DNA of 64,000 nt from Setoptus koraiensis (taxonomy: Eukaryota; Arthropoda), in assembly GCA_048013815.1 (NCBI GenBank), contig CM106586.1, forward strand, positions 13,144,001 to 13,208,000, in the 5' to 3' direction. The notes under the pieces are model-generated. The model saw only the letters and a program-made list of their open reading frames with translations. It searched no databases and had not been told where the DNA came from. Positions 56,778 through 64,000 of this stretch are shown here, piece by piece. Position numbers and translations under genes: made by a program. Each line of letters opens with the position of its first letter. Within the stretch, counting starts at the first letter, position 1.

Positions 56778-59300
56778 AGCCAGCCACTGCGGCGCCACAT
56801 GCCTGTGTTATTTAACACAAACCGTTGCATAACCGTTATAACGGTTAATATCGCGCGCGCATAAAGATGAATTGTCCCCATGGCACCATTATTGTTTGTG
56901 TGTCATCAAGTGAGCGCTTTCAGTTTGCCAGCTCCATTGAAAGGGCGCCCCAAATGGTGCTCGGCCGGCGACTTGCGCCATTTGCGACTCGCTAGGTGGC
57001 CGCTGGCTGGCTGGCTGGCACTTTTGTCTGGCTATTTGCTGCAACAACCATTTGCTGCAGCAACTGTTTGCCGCAAACTGGCCGCTGGCGCCCCAAGCGG
57101 CGCCCCAAACGGCGCCAGAGTGTGTGTGTGACTTGAATTGAATTGAATCACGTTAACGTAACGCGCGCCCGTCGGATGTGACTCCGCCGCCGCCGCCGCC
57201 GACGAGGCCCGCGTCACACAATGGGTCGCGCTCGCTATTGACCCGTTACATAATCAATGGGTTTGCTTGCCATTGATGGGCAGCGCGCGCATCATTTTTC
57301 ATTCATTCAATCGACATTGGGCCTGTAACGGGGGGCCCCGTGATCCGCCGCTAGCCCAGACAACAGACACAGCCAGTGGATGTGTCAATTATTCGCAATG
57401 TCTGACAATAGACACAAATAGCGGCGCACACACGAACACAATTGATGGACTCCGACACATTGTATACAATTTTTACTTTGGTGTATAGCCGCAATCGGTC
57501 GGGCCGGCCCGCACAGCCACGCAACAATGTGGCGGTGATAAAGGGCGGCCAACTGGCCACTGTGCCGCGCGCGCGGTCTGTCGGGCCCTCGCCGGAGCCA
57601 AGTGCCAAATGCGGCCACCGGCCCAAGCCGACAGCAACGGCAAGGTGGTGCAGTGTTGCGTAAACTGAACGCTGCCCGTATCGCGCTTTGCGGCGATCTG
57701 GGCCCGCCGGGCTGCCCAAATGGGCGCATCGCCGCGCCGCGATGCGCCACAAGGCCCGTTCTCGACAAGCGGAGCGATGAGATTCGCTCGGCAAGATCGG
57801 ACCGTGTCGGCCCACCGGTTCGGACTCGGCGGGCCGCTAACGAGCGGCGGCCCGCTCAACGGGCCGCCAGCTGGGCCAGCTCGGCCAGCGAACACTGGCG
57901 AACGCCAGCCAACAGCCGCCAACAGCGACGCAATAGCGGCCGAAAATGAGCGACTTGACACCTTCGCATATCTCAAACGAGCGTTGCCTCTGTGGGCGCT
58001 CGCGGATTAACCTGGCCGAAAAGCCGAAAATTGCGACTCCATTGAGCGAGCTTTGAAATTGGCCTTGGCCGTCTGATTGGCGTTTTATTATCACAAAAGC
58101 TCAAGAGCCGTCAGATAAAGATGAAGCGGGCCAATCAGCGACTGTCAACACTTGTGACACTTTATATTTGGGCGCCCCCCTAATAAGCCCTGCATGTAAT
58201 ATTTTCGAGCTGAGCCGCCGTCGTGCCCGCTGACTGAGCCGCCGGAGCGCCCGTTGACCGAGACCCTGTTAGCGGATCCGATGGGGCCCAACGGCGAACA
58301 ACGGGGCGCGTGCTGCCATCATGATTAGGCGCGCTCATTGGCTTGATTGTGCGGACTGTGGCGCGCCGGACGCGCGATGACTCCCGACTGGCGATATAAT
58401 AAAAGTGCTCGTGTAACACTTGCAATATCCGAGCGAGCGCAGTGCCCGAGCTGGCGCAATATATGAGTGATATTGTGCTGCCAGCAGAGACCGGGCCCCG
58501 TCAGCAGAGCTCTGTTGACGGAGAGACCGACCCGTCAACGGCCACCGGGCCCCATTGATGGGGCCCGGCGTTCGCTATTGGCTCGCTTATGTTGTCATAA
58601 TCAATGTCGACGTGATTATTGATGTTGTTGTTGATGGCGGCGCGGCAACAACAGGCCAACAACAATAATAAGAGATCGTGCCAGTGTCCCCCCGCGTCGC
58701 ACTGCAAGCTGCGCTCGACCAGCCACTGAGCACTGCAAACTGGCCAGGCCGGCTCTAGCGAAGAAAAGTGGCCGACACAGGCAGAGCGCCCAATCAAGCG
58801 AACAATTGGCGCCCCAGACGCCGGGGCCCCACTCTGCTACATTGGCGTGTTTATATCCTCAAACATGTCCGCTCAAATGCACAGTCGCTTGTTTGTGAGC
58901 GCCAGACACGAGTCGCAATATAGCAGACGATGAGGCCAGATGATTGCTGTAGAATGGCAAAAGTTGGCAAGATCGGCGGGCCCCAAAGTAGCGAGATATT
59001 GGATATTGTTGGCCGCTCGCTGTCGGCTGTCGGCTGGCCGCTGCTGGTTGGCTGGGCCCGCCAGTCGCTGGGCCAGATATGCCGTCGGCCGAGAAGCCAA
59101 GCAAGTCGGCCTCTGATGATCGAATGGCGACCGGCTGACCGATGTCAATCGCCAGCCAGCCAGTCAGCCAGTGAGCCGGCCCGTCGAGCCCGGCGCGCAT
59201 ACCGACGCTGCAAAAGTGTAAGACGCGAGCGCTCGATCGCTCGCTCAGCCGCGCTCGCCACCAAGCATGAAATGCGCTTTTCCTGGGCCCCGTTTCCTCT

Positions 59301-59378
59301 CTCGTCGCTCTCATAGCTCTCGCCGTCTCGTCGCTCTCATAGCTCTCGCCGTCTCGTCGCTGTCGCCGTCTCGCGCTC
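59301..59378. repeat. 26-bp tandem repeat
   Basis: Two full copies and part of a third of CTCGTCGCTCTCATAGCTCT and following bases. Confidence 0.88.
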
Positions 59379-59806
59379 GCTGTCCGTCCCTGTGGCTCCC
59401 CTCGAGCGAGCCGGATAAATTCGGCTAAGCTTAGCTGGCAACTAGACCGGTGATTACGCTCACATCGGCGCGAGTTATTTATCTCTCGCTCATTTTATTG
59501 CTCATCTCTCATATTTTGCTTACGCCCAAACCGCACCAACAACTGGCGCGGCTGCCGGCCCCAGCGGCCGCTCGCGCATTAGCGAGCGCGCGCAGCCCGT
59601 ACCCGCTGGCTGGCCGGCCGGCCGACCGGCTATTTTGAGCGTGCCTGTTGGCTCGGAAATATCCAAGAATATCAGCATGCCAGGCTGGCCAGTCGCTGTT
59701 ATGTGTCACTTTGGGCCCCCATACACTTGCGATTGGCGAGCACGCGACGAGCAGTGCGCACTTGCACGCTGTTTGGCCGAGTTTGCGACCGTTTGCGCGA
59801 GCTCGC

Positions 59807-59848
59807 CACCGTGATACACTCACCGTGATACACTCACCGTGATACAGT
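59807..59848. repeat. 14-bp tandem repeat
   Basis: Three copies of CACCGTGATACACT. Confidence 0.92.
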
Positions 59849-60619
59849 GACTGTACGCGTCGGGCCCCGGCCCGCCGGGGCCCTTTCGCGGCAATCACAA
59901 TCAACGGTTCCCGGGAAAGGGTCGGCCCCGCTCGGGCTGGGCTCGTGCGCGGCGCTGCGCGCCGCGCCGGCCGGAAACGGCCAGCTCGGCGGCCGCCAGC
60001 GAAAGCGCTTGCTTAGGCCGAGCGGGCCGGGGCCGAGAATTGTTGCGAGCGCGTCGGCGGCGGAACTGGCCGCCAGGGCCAGCAGCCACTGGCGCGGCCC
60101 TAAAGACGAGGCCAGCGATTTAGCGAATGGATCTGAAGCGTGCACTCAAGGAAAAGGCTCGTTTTTATCGCGAGCGCACTTGCATTCTTGATAATGATTA
60201 CTGGGCACATGACTAACATGATGATGGCGCCTCATGTAGACGATGTTTATTTGTATCAATATTTCAGCGCGCAAGACGCGGGCCGCGGGCAGAGTCTGGA
60301 GTCGGCCCGCACGCACAAGTGCGTCTTGCGGGGCCCCTCGTCGGCGCGCTGCCAGCCGGATAATCCCTGGCTGCGGTGGCCGCTAGCCGGAGACAATGTC
60401 CTGGCGGCCGCGATTCCCGGCGGAGCTGCCGGGGGCCGGCCATTGTTTGTGCCCGTGTGTCTTGTTGCTCTAATCGCTGGCTGGCTAGATCAATCTCTGC
60501 GAGTTTGTGTAATGAGAAGTGCACCGACTGGCTGCCGGTCCCCAGTCGAGACGAGCTGTCTCTTTTGAGTGGTTCGAGTTTGTTGGGGCGCCCGGCAGGC
60601 TGTGCAGACGCGACCAGCT

Positions 60620-60717
60620 CGACAGACGCGACTAACTCGACAGCGCCGACAAACTCGACAGCGCCGACAGCCCGACAGCGCCGACAAACCCGACAAACCC
60701 GACAAACTCGACAAAAG
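60620..60717. repeat. GACAGCGCCGACAAACTC repeats
   Basis: Drifting 9- and 18-bp units based on CGACA and CTCGACA. Confidence 0.85.
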
Positions 60718-61930
60718 AGATAGATGAGTTTGTATTGATTGCGTTGATTGTGAATGATCAATCTAGTCTTGTTTGCAGTTTTGTGTTCTCTCGCCACTGT
60801 CATCCACCATTGAACGGGCTGGCTGTTGGCGCATCGGCAAATCGGGCCACTTTTTGCCTCGGTGCAACTTGCCTCGGTGCGCAATGTGTATCTCGGCAGC
60901 GATTTGTGCCACATCTAATCTCGATTGGCTTCAATCAGCAGCCAATGGCGCGACTGGCGAGACGCGGCGCGACACGGCCCGACATGGCGAGGCACAGCGA
61001 GCCATGGCGAGACATAAATAGCGAGACGAGTGACGTCGGACAGCCGAGGCGAGCCGCTTGCTGACGTAAACCGGCGTAAACCGGCCCGGATAAACGCAAC
61101 TGTGAGCGGGCTCGCCTGCGCACAAATCCAGAGAGGTGCCGACTTGTAAACAGCGGCCCAGAGTGAGCGGCCCCCCGCCATTAGAATAAATGGGGCCGCC
61201 GCTTGCAAGTTGCTGGGCGCCCCATTGAAGTTTAAGCCAAGAAGCCAATCAAATCAATCGACGACAATTGTCGCTAATTGGCCCGGCCAATTTGCAATTA
61301 AGTGTGTGTGTGCTGCTGTTGCTGTTGCAAAACTAAACTAAAATAGATCTTGCCAGCTAACACTTGCAAATAGCCAGCCAATAAACTGGTGCAAATAATC
61401 CCCGCTTGTGCGGCCTTTTTTGGCCGCTCGTTACTACTACTGCGGTACGCTACTAGACTCTGTTAACTAGGCTGCCTGTTACGTAAGCTGGCAAGACCAT
61501 TAGGCCGGCCCGCCGGCCGGTCGGTCAGTCGCTTCGGTCGGCCGGTGGCTCGTGTGTCTCAACAAACAACAACTGGGCCCCCCAATTGACAATTTTGCGC
61601 AAGTCGCTCCAGCAACCATTAGCCTCGTTTGAGTGGCTGCCTGCCGTGCCCGACTCCAGCCAGATCCAATGACCAGTCCAATTACCGGCCGGCCCGGCCG
61701 CACGCTGGCTGTGTGCGGGCCAGCCAGCGTACACAAATTGCGTCATGATGGCGGCATCGATGGATGCAGTTGCCGTAACTGGCCGCCTCCCTCTAGTAAC
61801 TGGAGTCCGGTAACTAGAGTCCCGTTAAGCCATTGGGCCCCAATGATCGGGCCGACCAATGGCGCGCTCACAAGTTGTCAGAGTAAGGTTAGTCCGCGCA
61901 CAGTCGCTCAGTCGGTTGTTAGTTGGTTGT

Positions 61931-61984
61931 TTGTTGTTGTCGCGCCAGTCGGTTGGTTTGTTGTTGTCGCGCCAGTCGGTTGGT
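61931..61984. repeat. 27-bp tandem repeat
   Basis: Two identical copies of TTGTTGTTGTCGCGCCAGTC plus seven bases. Confidence 0.92.
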
Positions 61985-62325
61985 TTGCGGCCAAAGGATT
62001 TGGCGCTGACCGTTGGCCGGTTGTGTTGCGCAACATAACAGTTGGACAGTTAGTTTGGCCGAGGACAGTTGACCAAATTGAATTGCAAGTGGCTCACTAT
62101 TAGCCACTATTAGACGACGCCGGCCCGACTGTGTGCCGAATGAGAATTAGTGTCGGCGAAAGGTGCCGCCGCCGCCTACCCGTCGGGGCCCACACAGTCG
62201 TGCCCCCCAGAAAAGGGCGCTCGCACACGACGGGCACGCAGCCCAAAGGGCGAGCGGGCGCCCGAACGAGCAGCCAAACAAACGGCGATTGTCATTAGCT
62301 GGCCGGTCATGGGCTCCGGCCAGCA

Positions 62326-62361
62326 CGCCGACGACGACGACGCCGACGACGCCGACGACGA
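62326..62361. repeat. GAC/GCC triplet tract
   Basis: About twelve triplets of the ACG/CCG kind. Confidence 0.9.
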
Positions 62362-63092
62362 GCATAAATGAGCGAGCGTGCTGTTGTTTGCAAATGATGC
62401 AACTTGCATCATTGGCCTCACGCGCGGCCCCAAATCCAAATCAATGCAAATGAAAGCCGATAGATGATTCGCATATCGCGCGGCCCGGCCGGTGGGCACT
62501 GATTGAAATGACACTTGCACGCTTGCCGCACGCCGTCATGCAGTTCCTAATGGGGCCCATTCGCATGCGGGCCGGCGCGCGCGCCACTGCCAATGCTGCC
62601 AAATCTGCAAATTTGTCTGCTTCGGATATCCGTTCGGCTCGGTCCGTCGGCGGCCGTTCGCTGCCCGACCGAACAAACAAGCCCGCTCTGCTGGGCAAGA
62701 TATTGGGCTGATTTATGGTTGATTATCCGCCGTGCCGCCGCCGCCAATAACTGCGGCCCGTCGGTCGGTTCGGCTCGAGCCGCTGGCGAGTCGCGTGCGC
62801 TCATATGTCGGCCGTCGCGAATCGAGTTTGTTTGTCGCCAGTGCGGGCCAGTGACGGAAACGACGCCATTGACGGCAATGGGCTATTAGCCGGCAGTGGC
62901 AGTAATGTTAAAAAATTGTCATTACTCGCGCAGTTGGCCCCGCTACTAACAAGTTGTTGGCGCGACCATTCCGGCCGTCCGCCAACGACCGAGATCCGCC
63001 AACGGCCGCCGACTGTCCGATGCGCGCAATCAGTGAGCCCAAAAACAGCGGCCAGCCCAGGCCGATCGGGCCCCAAACTAGGCCACACTAAT

Positions 63093-63112
63093 ACGCGCGC
63101 GCGCGCGCGCGT
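63093..63112. repeat. (CG)10 dinucleotide tract
   Basis: Ten uninterrupted CG units, a classic Z-DNA-prone sequence. Confidence 0.95.
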
Positions 63113-63954
63113 CACTCAATCTTATCTCTGGTCGGTGCGCGCGTTACGTTTGCCAGCGCCAGCCATCCATCTATTCGATTCTCGATTTGATTTTATCCAG
63201 CGATATATCTGGATAAAAAGAAGAAGTAAACACCGAGCGTGCAGCGCTTTCTTCTCGCGTTTCTTTGCAGCAAATTTATTATCTTCTGCCATGTTTAGTA
63301 TCTCCTCGGGCGCGTCCTCGCGTCAGCCACTGCGTGCATCGGAAGGGGCCCCGCAACAGTGACACTGGCTGGCTGGCGGATCTCGGCGGAAAGTCGCTTG
63401 TGGGGCCCCCACTCCACTGGGCCGAGGGTTTCATTGGGCTGAGGGCTCTATTAGGGCCCTCAGCCAGTTTCGTGTCATGGGCTCGTTCGGCTGGCTGACG
63501 GCGTCTGGCGGCGCCATTCGCCCGTTGACTGGCGAGTGCGCTCCATCTGTCTGCCTGGGCACGGCGCGCGAGATGCGCCAAGATGGATGCTCAAATTCTA
63601 ACCGGGGCCCCGTGCCTATCTGGCGGCCCCATCAGCTCGCCCCATCGTCTGGGGCTCGCTCGCTCGTCTCATGCTAATAACAATACAAATGTTGTTCCGT
63701 TGTTGGCGCCAGCCACGCCAGCGCCCAAAAGGCAGCCAGTTATGCGCTTAGTTTATATGCAAATTAGTACACTTGAGTTGGTGCGAGCGGGGGCTCCGTC
63801 GCCAGTGCGTGTTTGCAACTTTCGATCTCTTCATTTGCCTTCATTTGGCCTCGCTGTCGGCCACCCGCTTGCCCGCTCTCTCGCTGCCTGCGAGCTCGTC
63901 TATCGGGCTCCCTTCTCGTCTCTAGGCGGCCCGTGCCCTTTGCGAGCGGTTGTT

Positions 63955-63988
63955 TATAAGAGCGGGCGCGGGTCCCGTTGGTGTCAGT
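63955..63988 (+). promoter_or_regulatory. TATA box plus TCAGT initiator
   Basis: TATAAG at 63955-63960 is followed by TCAGT at 63984-63988; the initiator A (63986) is 31 bases from the TATA start, the spacing expected of arthropod core promoters. The region around it is GC-rich. Whether it serves an alternative ALK transcript or a separate gene beyond 64,000 is unknown. Confidence 0.45.
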
Positions 63989-64000
63989 GTGAGATAAATA

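Larger units (their letters stand above)
55641..64000 (+). other. Start of a large ALK-like intron, GC-rich
   Basis: I find no further ALK exon (no glycine-rich or kinase frame), so the intron runs past 64,000. It is GC-rich with many GGGCCC and GGCCGGCC words and minisatellites. The long open frames on both strands (55.6-63.6 kb) are high-GC artefacts rich in Arg, Pro, Ala and Gly. No nested gene is recognised. Confidence 0.55.

Noticed and set aside
57351-58010. Long minus- and plus-strand frames at 57.3-58.0 kb
   Set aside because: High-GC open frames rich in Arg, Ala and Pro on both strands; no domain, no splice logic.

Overview
This is eukaryotic nuclear DNA from an arthropod, most likely a chelicerate and probably a mite. 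The evidence is an innexin, a syntaxin-1-type SNARE, an Argonaute, an ALK-type receptor, spliceosomal introns, TATA/TCAGT-style core promoter words and long microsatellites. The mite placement is inference: the genes are intron-poor and divergent.

Layout. (1) About 1-25,000 is a gene-poor flank of CAA/TTG-type triplet tracts, AAT tracts, short tandem repeats and palindromes. I recognise no conserved coding gene there, only one weak spliced candidate at 21.1-21.8 kb. This flank is strikingly rich in two word families: TTRCGYAA, the C/EBP and PAR-bZIP site type, and CAGGTGAG, which is both a Snail/ZEB-type E-box and a perfect splice donor. (2) About 26,450-49,430 is a compact gene island with short intergenic gaps and few, short introns. 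In order it holds an unknown 183-aa protein (+), Tim8 (-), mitochondrial D-lactate dehydrogenase (-), NME6 nucleoside diphosphate kinase (+), PIG-C (-), syntaxin-1 (+), an Argonaute (+), mitochondrial ribosomal protein L27 (-), an innexin (-), a repeat-rich patch with cysteine-rich ORF fragments (39.5-41.5 kb), an unknown secreted 510-aa protein (+), a possible unassigned gene (-) and the ribosome-quality-control ligase Listerin (+). (3) About 49,430-53,200 is mostly non-coding. (4) A large first coding exon of an ALK-like receptor tyrosine kinase lies at 53,212-55,640. Its kinase exons are not in the window, so its first intron runs past 64,000. The right flank is GC-rich, full of GGGCCC and GGCCGGCC words and minisatellites, and ends in a well-spaced TATA/initiator pair.

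The island genes do not form one pathway. They are unrelated housekeeping genes (mitochondrial import, translation, lactate oxidation, GPI anchor synthesis, stalled-ribosome clearance) beside neuronal and junction genes and one small-RNA effector. Divergent pairs (LDHD/NME6, PIG-C/syntaxin) share 430-490 bp gaps that must carry both promoters; convergent pairs end within 70-90 bp of each other.

The points most worth a second look are the bZIP-type palindrome enrichment with a 3.5-kb cluster at 8.4-11.9 kb, the Argonaute with two altered residues in the guide 5'-end pocket, the inverted cysteine-rich repeat family at 39.5-41.5 kb, and the intron pattern of the island. All identifications were made by reading translations; no database search was run, and motif counts are by eye.
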